Below are positions 18,752-27,221 of a stretch of DNA of 64,000 bases, piece by piece. Source of the DNA: Natrinema thermotolerans DSM 11552 (lineage in GTDB: Archaea; Halobacteriota; Halobacteria; Halobacteriales; Natrialbaceae). Under the pieces are notes generated by a model. That model made no database searches and was not told where the DNA came from. It was given only the letters and a program-made list of their open reading frames with translations. Within the stretch, counting starts at the first letter, position 1, and each line of letters starts with the position of its first letter. A program made the position numbers and the translations under genes. Location: the NCBI GenBank assembly GCA_000337115.1, contig AOIR01000039.1:1-64000 (forward strand), in the 5' to 3' direction.

Positions 18752-19570
18752 ATGACCTCGAATTTACTTAACCACCAGATTGACGATATCCTCGAATCCG
18801 TCCTCGGGGATGTGACCGGGGACGTCTACATGGTCAACCCCTCGCGGGACGCCATCGAGGAGTTCGTCTCCGTCGCGACCGCTTTCGACGACGACCTGCC
18901 GTCGGTACACATGCTGGCCGACGAACGTACCCTGAAAGACGTCATGGACGACTTCATCGTCGCCTCGAACGCCGCGGACCTCATCAGCGAGGGGGCACTC
19001 GTCCTGCGGACGCTCGAGGAGACGCCCGAGAACTCCCTGCTCGTCAGCGAGGACCGGGTCGTCGCCATCGTCCACGCCGGCGACCGCGTCGGCGGGCTCG
19101 TTACCAACGACGAGAGCTTCGTCGCCGATACCTACGACACCTACGCCGACCGCTGGGCCGACGCCAGCGACTTCAACCTCCGGACGCCGCCGATCACGGA
19201 CGTCCGCGAGACGCTGGCCGACGAGATCAGCCCCGAAGCCGAAGAAGACTTCACCGCAATCTTGGACTCGCTCGAGACCGCCCGCGGCGACGGTGATGGC
19301 CTCGACGAAGTCACCATCTCCCTGCTCGTGGCGGCCAAGAACGAAGCGCTGCTGTACGACATCAGCAAGTGGGGCGAGGACGTCGGGATCGCCTCCAAGG
19401 CGACCTTCTCCCGGACGAAGACCAAGCTCGAGGACATGGGCCTGATCGACACCGAGAAGGTCCCGATCGACGTCGGTCGACCGCGCCTGCGTCTCAAGAT
19501 CGGCGACGAGCGCCTCAGCGAGGCCGACAACGGCCAGCTCGCGACGGTCGCACAGTCTATTCTCAACTAG
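18752..19570 (+). CDS. tbsP: TbsP-like transcriptional regulator
   Basis: 272 residues from ATG 18752 (MTSNLLNHQIDDILESVLGD). N-terminal ~150 residues are a Rossmann-like sensor region (VYMVNPSRDAIEEFVSVAT, LPSVHMLADERTLKDVMDDF) and the C-terminal ~80 form a winged helix (SLLVAAKNEALLYDISKWGE, GIASKATFSRTKTKLEDMGL, IDVGRPRLRLKIG). The pattern is that of the haloarchaeal family called TbsP, known in Haloferax as a repressor acting with TrmB on gluconeogenic GAPDH. A TATA-like AATTAAGTA lies ~30 bp before the ATG; the upstream ~270 bp is AT-rich. Family assignment is from memory of the N-terminal motif. Confidence 0.72.
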   Translation: MTSNLLNHQIDDILESVLGDVTGDVYMVNPSRDAIEEFVSVATAFDDDLPSVHMLADERTLKDVMDDFIVASNAADLISEGALVLRTLEETPENSLLVSEDRVVAIVHAGDRVGGLVTNDESFVADTYDTYADRWADASDFNLRTPPITDVRETLADEISPEAEEDFTAILDSLETARGDGDGLDEVTISLLVAAKNEALLYDISKWGEDVGIASKATFSRTKTKLEDMGLIDTEKVPIDVGRPRLRLKIGDERLSEADNGQLATVAQSILN

Positions 19571-19641
19571 CGAAATTTTGCTCTGCGGTCTATCGCGCTG
19601 ACGGCTTTGCCGCCAGCGCGATGTCCCTCGGCAAAATTTCG
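19571..19641. repeat. long nested hairpin after tbsP
   Basis: Starts at the base after the TAG. Nested perfect stems: CGAAATTTTGC (19571-19581) with GCAAAATTTCG (19631-19641); ATCGCGCTG (19592-19600) with CAGCGCGAT (19614-19622); CGGC (19602-19605) with GCCG (19609-19612) around TTT. Likely terminator or a dispersed palindromic element. A further small hairpin, GACTCGC-GTT-GCGAGTC, lies at 19668-19684. The rest of 19571-19875 holds no gene. Confidence 0.7.
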
Positions 19642-19875
19642 ATTAAAAGCACTCCTCCTTCCGTTCCGACTCGCGTTGCGAGTCTCCACATCAGTCGTCG
19701 GCCCGCTCGCTCCCTTCGGTCGCTCGCGGTCGATATCGGGTAGTAGCCTGCCCTTCCCCGGGTCCCGCGCCCTCACATTCGTTCGGACGCGCTCCCGGCC
19801 GCCGTATTTGCCGTTCGATTCTCGAGCCGATTCCATGGCGCAAACCCCAAGTCGCCGCCGCGTGAGGGATCGGGT

Positions 19876-20580
19876 ATGTACGAGGCCGTCCGCGCCCATC
19901 CCGACGGGAAGAGTACGGTCGCCCGATTCGCCAAACGGGCGGCCGACTACGGCTACGAGGGCGTGGTCGTGCGCAACCACGACGGGTCGCGGGCGGACTA
20001 CGACCCCGAACGAATTCAGGCAGAGTACGGGATCGACGTCGTCGCGGGCGTCGAGATCAAAGCCGACGACCCGCAGGGCGCAAGCGGCGCGGTCGGGAAC
20101 CACCGCTCGTCGGACACCATCGTCGCCGTTCACGGCGGGACGAACCGACTGAACCGCTTCGCCGTCGAACAGCCCAAAGTCGACGTCCTCTCGCATCCGA
20201 TGCGTGGCGACGGCGATATCAACCACGTGCTGGTCAAAGCCGCCGTCGAGAACGGCGTCCGTCTCGAGTTCGACCTCTCGGGGGCTCTCAGAGAGAGCGG
20301 CGGCCACCGCGTTCGAATCCTCCAGTCGCTGCGAAAACTCCGGGAGATCGTCGCCCACTACGACGCACCTTACGTCGTCAGCGCCGAGCCGACCTCGCAC
20401 TTGGAGCTGCGAGCCCCCCGCGAACTGAAAGCCCTGGGCGAGCAACTCGGCTTCTCGAGCGAGTTCGTCGAAGACGGCCTCGCCGAGTGGGGTCGACTGG
20501 CCGAGCGCAACCGCCACGTCCACTCCGAGTCGTTCATTGAGCCGGGGGTCGAACGGGGCAGGTATGAAGAGGACGCTTGA
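19876..20580 (+). CDS. rnp3: ribonuclease P protein component 3 (Rpp30)
   Basis: 234 residues, TIM-barrel-like PHP-fold subunit of archaeal RNase P, which trims tRNA 5' leaders together with the RNA and Pop5. Motifs: MYEAVRAHPDGKSTVARFAK, GVVVRNHDG, VAGVEIKADDP, VDVLSHPMRGDGDINHVLVK, RLEFDLSGALR and YVVSAEPTSHLELRAPREL. The 3' end overlaps the methyltransferase start by 17 bp, and rnp2 follows, the classical haloarchaeal RNase P/proteasome operon. Confidence 0.93.
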   Translation: MYEAVRAHPDGKSTVARFAKRAADYGYEGVVVRNHDGSRADYDPERIQAEYGIDVVAGVEIKADDPQGASGAVGNHRSSDTIVAVHGGTNRLNRFAVEQPKVDVLSHPMRGDGDINHVLVKAAVENGVRLEFDLSGALRESGGHRVRILQSLRKLREIVAHYDAPYVVSAEPTSHLELRAPRELKALGEQLGFSSEFVEDGLAEWGRLAERNRHVHSESFIEPGVERGRYEEDA

Positions 20581-21205
20581 GGAACACGCCGCCCGGTTCG
20601 ACGAGAAAGCCGGCGAGTACGACGACTCGAAATCGGAGGAGTACCACGCCTGTGCGAACCTCGTCGTCGAACATGCCGCGCCCGCGGCCGACGAGGTCGT
20701 CCTCGATCTCGCGACCGGGACCGGTGCGATCGCGCTCGCCATCGCCCCCGACGCCGATCGCGTGGTCGGCCGCGACATCAGCGACGGGATGCTCGAGCAA
20801 GCCCGCGAGAAGGCCGCCGACGCCGGACTCGAGAACGTCACCTTCGGCCACGGAACCTTTCGCGAGCCCGACTACGACGGCCCCGTCGACGTCGTGACCT
20901 CGAACTTCGCCCTGCATCACCTCTCCGACGAGGAGAAACGGGAGGCGATCGCGGTCATCGCCGACTTAGAGCCCCGGCGGTTCGTCCTCGGGGATGTGAT
21001 GTTCTTCGGCGAGCCCGACCCCGACGAGCCCTTCTACTCGCCCGAAGTGGACGACCCCGCGACGGTCGGCGTCCTCGCCGATGCCTTCACCGACGCCGGC
21101 TTCTCGCTGACCGCGGTCGAGCGCGTCCACGACCAGGTCGGCGTGCTGGTCGCCGAGCGGAGCCCGACGGCGGGGGCCGTCGACGCGGCGACCGAGGAGT
21201 CATGA
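20564..21205 (+). CDS. class I SAM-dependent methyltransferase
   Basis: 213 residues from ATG 20564, overlapping rnp3 by 17 bp and rnp2 by 4 bp (ATGA). Rossmann methyltransferase: motif I VVLDLATGTGAIALAIAP, motif II DRVVGRDISDGMLEQAREK, and NFALHHLSDEEKREAIAVI. Resembles the ubiquinone/menaquinone-type and small-molecule methyltransferases; substrate unknown. Position between two RNase P protein genes suggests an RNA-related substrate, but that is only context. Confidence 0.88.
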   Translation: MKRTLEEHAARFDEKAGEYDDSKSEEYHACANLVVEHAAPAADEVVLDLATGTGAIALAIAPDADRVVGRDISDGMLEQAREKAADAGLENVTFGHGTFREPDYDGPVDVVTSNFALHHLSDEEKREAIAVIADLEPRRFVLGDVMFFGEPDPDEPFYSPEVDDPATVGVLADAFTDAGFSLTAVERVHDQVGVLVAERSPTAGAVDAATEES

Positions 21206-21687
21206 AGCACCTGCCGAAACACCTCCGGCCGCGGTGGCGGTACCTCGCGGTCGAACTCGAGACCTGGCCCGACGAGCGAATCGGCCGGCGGTCGTTCCAG
21301 CGCGAGTTGTGGTACGCGGGCCAGAACCTGCTGGGCGATCCGGGCAGCGCCGACGCCGACCTCTCGGTCGTCCGTTACGACTTCGCCGACGGACGAGGGG
21401 AGGCGATCGTCAAAGTCCGTCGGGGCGAGACCGACCCCGCTCGGGCGGCGCTGGCCTGTCTCGACGAGGTAGACGGCGCGCCCGTCGGGGTCGCCGTCCG
21501 CGGTATCAGTGGCACGATCCGTGCCGCTGAAGAAAACTATTTACGGCGACGCGGGCAAGATTCGGAGGAGAGAAACGTCGTGTTCGGGAACGAAGAGCGA
21601 GTCGCCGTCCGCCGGGACAGCGTGGGGGACGTTCGACTCGATGAGGCGTTCGTGGGCGCGACAGACCTCGACTACGATTTAGCGTGA
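21202..21687 (+). CDS. rnp2: ribonuclease P protein component 2 (Pop5)
   Basis: 161 residues; Pop5/Rpp14-like subunit that pairs with Rpp30 in RNase P. MKHLPKHLRPRWRYLAVELE, then FQRELWYAGQNLLGDPGSAD and GEAIVKVRRGETDPARAALA, GVAVRGISGTIRAAEE are typical. The last ~45 residues are a haloarchaeal acidic extension. Start overlaps the methyltransferase stop (ATGA) and the stop lies 4 bp before psmA, so it is one transcript. Confidence 0.93.
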   Translation: MKHLPKHLRPRWRYLAVELETWPDERIGRRSFQRELWYAGQNLLGDPGSADADLSVVRYDFADGRGEAIVKVRRGETDPARAALACLDEVDGAPVGVAVRGISGTIRAAEENYLRRRGQDSEERNVVFGNEERVAVRRDSVGDVRLDEAFVGATDLDYDLA

Positions 21688-21691
21688 TACT

Positions 21692-22456
21692 ATGCAGGGA
21701 CAAGCCCAACAGCAGGCGTACGACCGCGGCATCACGATCTTCTCGCCCGACGGCCGACTCTACCAGGTCGAGTACGCTCGCGAGGCGGTCAAGCGAGGTA
21801 CGGCAAGCATCGGCGTTCGAACGCAGGACGGCGTCGTCCTGGCGGTCGACAAACGAGTCCCCTCCCCGCTGCTCGAGGACTCGAGCGTCGAGAAGATCCA
21901 CAAGGCCGACGACCACATCGGCATCGCCAGCGCGGGCCACGTCGCCGACGCTCGCCAGCTGATCGACTTCGCGCGCCGCCAGACGCAGGTCAACCAGCTG
22001 CGCTACGGCCAGCCGATCGGCGTCGAGACGCTGACCAAGGAAGTCACCGATCACATCCAGCAGTACACGCAGGTCGGTGGCGCTCGCCCGTTCGGCGTCG
22101 CGCTGATCGTCGGCGGCATCCAGAACGGCGAGCCGCGCCTGTTCGAGACCGACCCCTCGGGGACCCCCTACGAGTGGAAGGCCCTGGCCGTCGGTGCCGA
22201 TCGGGGCGACCTCCAGTCCTACCTCGAGGAGAACTACGACGAGGAGGCCGATCTCGATGGCGGTATCCAACTCGCACTGGACGCGCTCGCGTCGGTCAAC
22301 GACGGCTCCCTGCTGCCCAGCGAGGTCGGGCTAGCGACCGTCGACGTCGAGACTGAGACCTTCGAGCAGTTCGATCAGGACCGGATCGCCGACCACCTCG
22401 AGGAGAACGACCTCCTCGATACTGGCGAAGACGAACCGGCCGAGGACGACGAGTAA
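21692..22456 (+). CDS. psmA: 20S proteasome alpha subunit
   Basis: 254 residues. Outer ring of the archaeal 20S proteasome, controlling substrate entry and docking PAN/Cdc48. Signature ITIFSPDGRLYQVEYAREAV near the N-terminus; GVVLAVDKRVPSPLLEDSSVEKI, HIGIASAGHVADARQLIDFAR. Long acidic C-terminal tail (ENDLLDTGEDEPAEDDE). Last gene of the rnp3-MTase-rnp2-psmA block; SBDS follows after 171 bp. Confidence 0.97.
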   Translation: MQGQAQQQAYDRGITIFSPDGRLYQVEYAREAVKRGTASIGVRTQDGVVLAVDKRVPSPLLEDSSVEKIHKADDHIGIASAGHVADARQLIDFARRQTQVNQLRYGQPIGVETLTKEVTDHIQQYTQVGGARPFGVALIVGGIQNGEPRLFETDPSGTPYEWKALAVGADRGDLQSYLEENYDEEADLDGGIQLALDALASVNDGSLLPSEVGLATVDVETETFEQFDQDRIADHLEENDLLDTGEDEPAEDDE

Positions 22457-22627
22457 CCGACCCGCCGCGGTCCGTTTTCGATGCGTTTTCCAGTGTCGAT
22501 CGACCCGTCACGAGCGACGCGACAGAGCGCGGACACTGCCGAACGGATCGGAGCCGCGCCGAATCATGGCCGGATTCGGGGCGCCTATCGGGAAACACTC
22601 TTTTCACTGGCGGCGGAACCGTGTGAT

Positions 22628-23353
22628 ATGATTTCGCTCGACGAGGCAGTGACGGCGCGACTCGAGTCCCACGGGGCGCGCTTCGAAGTGTTAGTCGACC
22701 CGGACGCGGCACTGGAGATCAAACGCGACGAGTTCGACGGCGAGTTGGAGGACGTGATCGCCGCCGAGGACGTCTTCGAGGACGCCTCCCGCGGTGACCG
22801 ACCCGCGGAGGCCGACCTCGAGAAAGTCTTCGACACCACGGAGCCCCTCGAGATCATCCCCGAGGTCATCAAAGAAGGGGAGATCCAGATCACGGCCGAT
22901 CAGCGCCGCGAGATGCAAGAACAGAAACGCAGGCAGTTGATCGATACCATCACGCGTAACGCGGTCAACCCGCAGATGGACAACGCGCCCCATCCGCCCG
23001 AACGGATCGAGAACGCCCTGGAGGAGGCCGGCGTCACCGTCGATCCGATGGAACCGGTCGAACAACAGGTCGACGACGCCTTGGACGCCCTGCGGCCGGT
23101 GATCCCGATCCGGTTCGAGGAGGTCACCGTCGCCGTCAACGTCCCGGCCGACTACGCCGGCAGCGCACAGGCCAAGATCCGTCAGTTCGGCGACTTGGAG
23201 CGCGAGGAGTGGCAGTCCGATGGCTCGTGGATCGGGGTCCTGACGTTCCCGGCCGGCATGCAAAACGAGTTCTACGACCTGGTCAACGAACACACCAGCG
23301 GCGAGGCCGAAACGGAGATCGTCAAGGACAAGGGCGATCTGAAGACCCGCTGA
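22628..23353 (+). CDS. sdo1: SBDS/SDO1 ribosome assembly factor
   Basis: 241 residues from ATG 22628. Helps release the 60S/50S anti-association factor aIF6 during large-subunit maturation. The three SBDS domains are seen: N-terminal FYSH ([20 protein letters not shown]), the central helical domain with [20 protein letters not shown] and [20 protein letters not shown] [20 protein letters not shown], plus [11 protein letters not shown], and the ferredoxin-like C-terminal domain ([19 protein letters not shown]). Usual partner of proteasome and RNase P genes in archaea. Confidence 0.95.
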   Translation: MISLDEAVTARLESHGARFEVLVDPDAALEIKRDEFDGELEDVIAAEDVFEDASRGDRPAEADLEKVFDTTEPLEIIPEVIKEGEIQITADQRREMQEQKRRQLIDTITRNAVNPQMDNAPHPPERIENALEEAGVTVDPMEPVEQQVDDALDALRPVIPIRFEEVTVAVNVPADYAGSAQAKIRQFGDLEREEWQSDGSWIGVLTFPAGMQNEFYDLVNEHTSGEAETEIVKDKGDLKTR

Positions 23354-23381
23354 GGGAGTGATTCGGGGCCGATTCGTGCCC

Positions 23382-23696
23382 TTACCCTCGCCTGTACCCG
23401 ATCAGGAAGCCGCTGGTGAAGCCGACGCCGATCGACAGCGTCGAGACGGCCGACTCGAGCCAGCTGCCGGTTCTGTCGCTCGACGAGAGCAACCCGGCCG
23501 TGAGGCGCTCGTAGTCGACGGTAACGATCCCTTCGGACTCGAGAAAGCGAAAGGCCATCAGTTCGACGCCGACGATGATCGCGAGCAGCTTTGCGATCTT
23601 CTTGGCGGCGTACCCGATGAGGCCCCCGACGAGTGCGCTGGCCCCGAACTCGAGGCCCAGCGTCGTCGGATCGAGATCTAGCATGTGGGCGTCCAT
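23382..23696 (-). CDS. FUN14-family membrane protein
   Basis: 104 residues with three hydrophobic segments: FGASALVGGLIGYAAKKIAK near residues 17-37, LLAIIVGVELMAFRFLESEG, and VSTLSIGVGFTSGFLIGYRRG at the C-terminus. The Gly-rich GxxxGxxxGYxxKK pattern is typical of FUN14 proteins, small membrane proteins of unknown function in archaea. Convergent with SBDS. The 354 bp to its right (23697-24050) contain no gene that I can support. Confidence 0.82.
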   Translation of the reverse strand: MDAHMLDLDPTTLGLEFGASALVGGLIGYAAKKIAKLLAIIVGVELMAFRFLESEGIVTVDYERLTAGLLSSSDRTGSWLESAVSTLSIGVGFTSGFLIGYRRG

Positions 23697-24050
23697 TCGA
23701 GTCGGCTCGCATGACTGTTTCGATCAGTGAGGGCGTCGGAACCGGCTTTCGGGCCGGGCCAGGCCGGTCCGTGGCGGGGCTGGGTTCGCCGAGCGGGCGA
23801 TCGCGGGACGGCCCCGGGCACGGGATTCAAGACGATCGGTCGCGTACGGGCGAGTATGTGTCACGTCCGCCCGCGCCACGCAACGGAGGTGTTCGGCCGG
23901 CATCGTTAGCGTTGCCGGGACCACGCGGCGGTGTCCACACCGCCCTCGAGTCAGTCGTTTCTCGACGGCGACCGTCGGGGCCGACGAGCCGCGCTGCTCG
24001 AGCGATCGCGACCGATCACGGCCGCGCCCGGGGACCACACAGCTACCTGC

Positions 24051-25352
24051 ATGAACACGATCATCGCCAAACGCGTCGACTCGGGAACGCCCGATACGAG
24101 CGAAATCCGAGACCTGGCCCGCGCGGCGGGGTATACCGTCGTCGGTGAGGTCACCCAGTCCCGCCGGGCCGATCCGGCGCTCCAGATCGGCGAGGGGAAA
24201 GCCGAGGAACTCGCGGCGCTGGTCGAAGAGACCGACGCGGCGACGGTAATCTTCGACAACCGGCTGGGCCCCTACCAGACGTACAACCTCGGCCAGCTCC
24301 TGCCGGAGGGGGTCGAGGTCATCGACCGCTTTACCCTGATCCTCGAGATCTTCGGGCAACGCGCCCAGACTCGGAAAGCACAACTGCAGGTCGAACTGGC
24401 CGAACTGCGGTACGAACTCCCCCGGGCCGAAGCCAAGACCAGCCTCGCCAAGCGCGAGGAACACCCCGGGTTCATGGGGCTTGGCGAGTACGACGAGAGC
24501 CGCGAGCAGGACATCAAGGCCCAGATCAGCCGTATCAAAGACGAGTTAGAGCGGATCGAACAGACCGAACAGCAGCGTCGGGAGCGCCGGCGCGATTCGG
24601 GGTTCGATCTGGTCGCGCTCGCGGGCTACACCAACGCCGGCAAGTCGACCCTGCTCCGGCAACTCGCGACCGACCTCGAGGTCGAGGAGAACGAGGACCT
24701 CCACCGGGATCTGGATCCGACCGCCGAGTCACAGGACAAGCTGTTCACGACGCTCGGAACGACCACCCGACGCGCCGACATCGACCGGCGCGACGTGCTG
24801 GTGACCGACACCGTCGGGTTCATCAGCGACCTGCCCCACTGGCTGGTCGAGTCGTTCAAGTCGACGCTCGATTCGGTCTACCGGGCGGACCTCGTCTTGC
24901 TCGTCGTCGACGTCAGCGAACCGATCGACGAGATCCACGAGAAGCTCGTCACCTCCCACGATACCCTCTACGAGCGCAACGAGGCCCCGATCGTGACCGT
25001 GTTGAACAAGATCGACCAGGTCGACGACGCGGAACTCGCCGAGAAGCGCGAGGCGCTGTCCTCGCTCGCGCCGAACCCGGTCACGGTCAGCGCCAAGGAG
25101 GGGCTGAACGTCGACGGCCTGCTCGAGCGCATCGAGCGTGAACTGCCCGACTGGGAGGCCGAGCGATTGCTGTTACCGATGACCGACGACACGATGAGCG
25201 TCGTCTCGTGGCTCCACGACAACGCCCACGTCGACGACGTCACCTACGGCGACGAGGACGTCGTCGTCTCCTTCGAAGCCCGTCCTGCGGTGATCTCGCA
25301 GGCGCGCTCGCGTGCGAGCGAGTTGCGGACGGCCGCGGCCGAGTCCGCCTAA
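24051..25352 (+). CDS. hflX: HflX-type ribosome-associated GTPase
   Basis: 433 residues from ATG 24051. Binds ribosomes and splits stalled or stressed 70S-type particles in bacteria; archaeal role is inferred. N-terminal HflX domain (DPALQIGEGKAEELAALVEE, DNRLGPYQTYNLG), the helical hairpin with GxGE-like FMGLGEYDESREQDIKAQIS, then G1 GYTNAGKSTLLRQL, G3 DTVGFISDLPHWLVESFKS, G4 NKID. A Glu/Asp-rich insert (EVEENEDLHRDLDPTAESQ) sits in the switch I region. Stop at 25352, thiolase operon next. Confidence 0.94.
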   Translation: MNTIIAKRVDSGTPDTSEIRDLARAAGYTVVGEVTQSRRADPALQIGEGKAEELAALVEETDAATVIFDNRLGPYQTYNLGQLLPEGVEVIDRFTLILEIFGQRAQTRKAQLQVELAELRYELPRAEAKTSLAKREEHPGFMGLGEYDESREQDIKAQISRIKDELERIEQTEQQRRERRRDSGFDLVALAGYTNAGKSTLLRQLATDLEVEENEDLHRDLDPTAESQDKLFTTLGTTTRRADIDRRDVLVTDTVGFISDLPHWLVESFKSTLDSVYRADLVLLVVDVSEPIDEIHEKLVTSHDTLYERNEAPIVTVLNKIDQVDDAELAEKREALSSLAPNPVTVSAKEGLNVDGLLERIERELPDWEAERLLLPMTDDTMSVVSWLHDNAHVDDVTYGDEDVVVSFEARPAVISQARSRASELRTAAAESA

Positions 25353-25409
25353 TCGGCCGATCGGTCGTCGCAACCGGCCGGTCGCAGCGTCGTCCCCGGT
25401 CGACGACCC

Positions 25410-25420
25410 TCACTTATAAA
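25410..25420 (+). promoter_or_regulatory. TATA box of the thiolase operon
   Basis: ACTTATAAATC lies about 28 bp before the thiolase ATG at 25445, the standard spacing for a leaderless archaeal transcript. Confidence 0.6.
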
Positions 25421-25444
25421 TCATTGACTCGAGTCCAGTAAGAT

Positions 25445-26605
25445 ATGGAACCGGTTGCAATCATCGGCGCCTCGATGACCCAGTTCGGGCAACGCGAGGG
25501 GGAGTGGATCCAAGACCTCCTCGCGGAGGCCGGGATCGAGTGTCTCGAGGACGCGGGTGTCGACGCCGACGACGTCGAACACCTGTACGTCTCGAACATG
25601 GCAAGCGGCGAGTTCGAAGGCCAGACCGGCGTGCCAAACGCCCTGGCCCACGACCTCGACGCGATGCCGGCGTACACGCAACGAGTGGATCAGACCAGCT
25701 CGAGCGGCGGTGCGGGGATCTACGCGGCCTGGCAGTCGGTCGCCAGCGGGGCCAGCGACATGACTCTGCTCGTCGGCGGCGAGAAGATGACCCACAAGAC
25801 CACGGGGGAGGCCACCGACGTCATCGCGTCGCTGACCCATCCCGCGGAGTACAAACACGGCGTCACGCTGCCATCCTTCGCGGGGCTGACGGCGCGACAC
25901 TACTTAGAGCGGTTCGACGCGCCCCGCGAGAGCCTCGCGAAGGTGGCGGTCAAGAACCACAAAAACGGCGTCGACAACCCGAACGCGCAGTTTCAAAAGG
26001 AGATCGACGTGGAGACGGCCCTCGAGTCGCCGATCGTCGCCGACCCGCTTCGGCTGTACGACTTCTGTCCGATCACGGACGGCTCGGCGGCGCTGATGCT
26101 CTGTCCCGAGTCCGTCGCCAAGGAGTACACCGACAACTACGCCCTCATCACGGGAATCGACGGCGCGACGGACACCCACGTCGTCCACGAGCGCGAGGAC
26201 CCCACCGTCATGGGCGGGGTCGTCGAGAGCGGCAACGGGGCCTACGAGATGAGCGGTCGCGGACCAGAGGACATCGACGTGGCCGAACTCCACGACATGT
26301 TCACGATCCTCGAGTTCCTCCAGATGGAGGGGCTGGGCTTCGCCGAGCAGGGCGAGGCCTGGAAACGCGTGGAAGCGGGGGACACCGAGCGCGACACCGG
26401 TGACCTCCCGATCAACACCTCCGGCGGGCTCAAATCGAAGGGCCATCCGCTCGGAGCCAGCGGCGTAGCACAGGGCGTCGAGATCTACGAACAGATCGTC
26501 GGCGAGGCCGGCCCCCGACAGGTCGACGCGGACGTGGGGCTGTGCTGTAACGTCGGCGGCTTCGGCAACTGCGTCATCACCACCATCATGGAGGCAGCAC
26601 AATGA
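25445..26605 (+). CDS. SCP2/archaeal-type thiolase-domain protein (Cys to Ser at nucleophile)
   Basis: 386 residues of thiolase fold. Partner of the OB-fold protein encoded by the overlapping next gene, as in the archaeal thiolase/DUF35 complexes that feed acetoacetyl-CoA to HMG-CoA synthase. The C-terminal GGLKSKGHPLGASGVAQG holds the conserved His (GHP) and GLCCNVGGFGNC the Cys. The N-terminal nucleophile loop, normally CxSGG, reads TSSSGGAG with Ser85 in place of Cys. This could mean a changed reaction or a non-catalytic scaffold role. Leaderless TATA upstream. Confidence 0.85.
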   Translation: MEPVAIIGASMTQFGQREGEWIQDLLAEAGIECLEDAGVDADDVEHLYVSNMASGEFEGQTGVPNALAHDLDAMPAYTQRVDQTSSSGGAGIYAAWQSVASGASDMTLLVGGEKMTHKTTGEATDVIASLTHPAEYKHGVTLPSFAGLTARHYLERFDAPRESLAKVAVKNHKNGVDNPNAQFQKEIDVETALESPIVADPLRLYDFCPITDGSAALMLCPESVAKEYTDNYALITGIDGATDTHVVHEREDPTVMGGVVESGNGAYEMSGRGPEDIDVAELHDMFTILEFLQMEGLGFAEQGEAWKRVEAGDTERDTGDLPINTSGGLKSKGHPLGASGVAQGVEIYEQIVGEAGPRQVDADVGLCCNVGGFGNCVITTIMEAAQ

Positions 26606-26961
26606 CGATGGACGCGACCCGCTACGACGACGGCTCGATCACCTACCCCGGCCACCCGCGCGGACCGGGCGGCTCGGAGCCGGTCGAAACGATCGACCTC
26701 AGCGAGTACACCGCCGAGGTCGTGACCTGGACGACCAGTACCGCGACGCCGCCGGGCGTCCGCGAACCCAACACGCTCGCGATCGTCGAGTTCGAGGTAG
26801 ATGGCGAGACGGTCCGCGCGATCGGCCAGGCGACGACCGACGACCTCGAGACCGGCGACGAGGTCCGGCCGGTCCACGTCGACGAACTCCGCGAACCCGG
26901 CGCGGGCATCAGAGAGCCCGAGAGCCAGTCGTGGGACGGCTACCGGTTCGAACCGGTCTAA
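26602..26961 (+). CDS. OB-fold (DUF35-type) partner of thiolase
   Basis: 119 residues, ATG overlapping the thiolase stop by 4 bp (ATGA). Single OB-like domain (TPPGVREPNTLAIVEFEVDG, IGQATTDDLETGDEVRPVHV) without the N-terminal zinc-ribbon half of full-length DUF35 proteins. In archaeal complexes the DUF35 subunit bridges the thiolase and HMG-CoA synthase and holds CoA; here the zinc ribbon is absent. The last codons form a 16-bp palindrome by chance of coding RFEPV. Confidence 0.8.
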   Translation: MTMDATRYDDGSITYPGHPRGPGGSEPVETIDLSEYTAEVVTWTTSTATPPGVREPNTLAIVEFEVDGETVRAIGQATTDDLETGDEVRPVHVDELREPGAGIREPESQSWDGYRFEPV

Positions 26962-27221
26962 TTCGCCAGTAGCGCGGGTTCGTTTTTCCGAACGCGGAGC
27001 CATCCCGATCATCCAGCGTGCGGTGGCGCGCGCTGTCGACTGACCGAACGACGGTGAGGGCAGTCGACGACACTGTGCGAGGGACGAGTGAGCGACTGAA
27101 ATGAGCGAACGAGTCGGCTGGGGAGGGTGTGGCAACTCCCCGTTGCCACGATAGCAGAACACTTCTTCTCCCCATTCATGGCGGTCGGTCCCGTGGAAAA
27201 ACGCGTCCGCAAATTCCGCCC

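Noticed and set aside
26942..26957. 16-bp palindrome at the end of the OB-fold gene
   Set aside because: It lies in codons for RFEPV and is explained by coding sequence; no reason to treat it as an operator.
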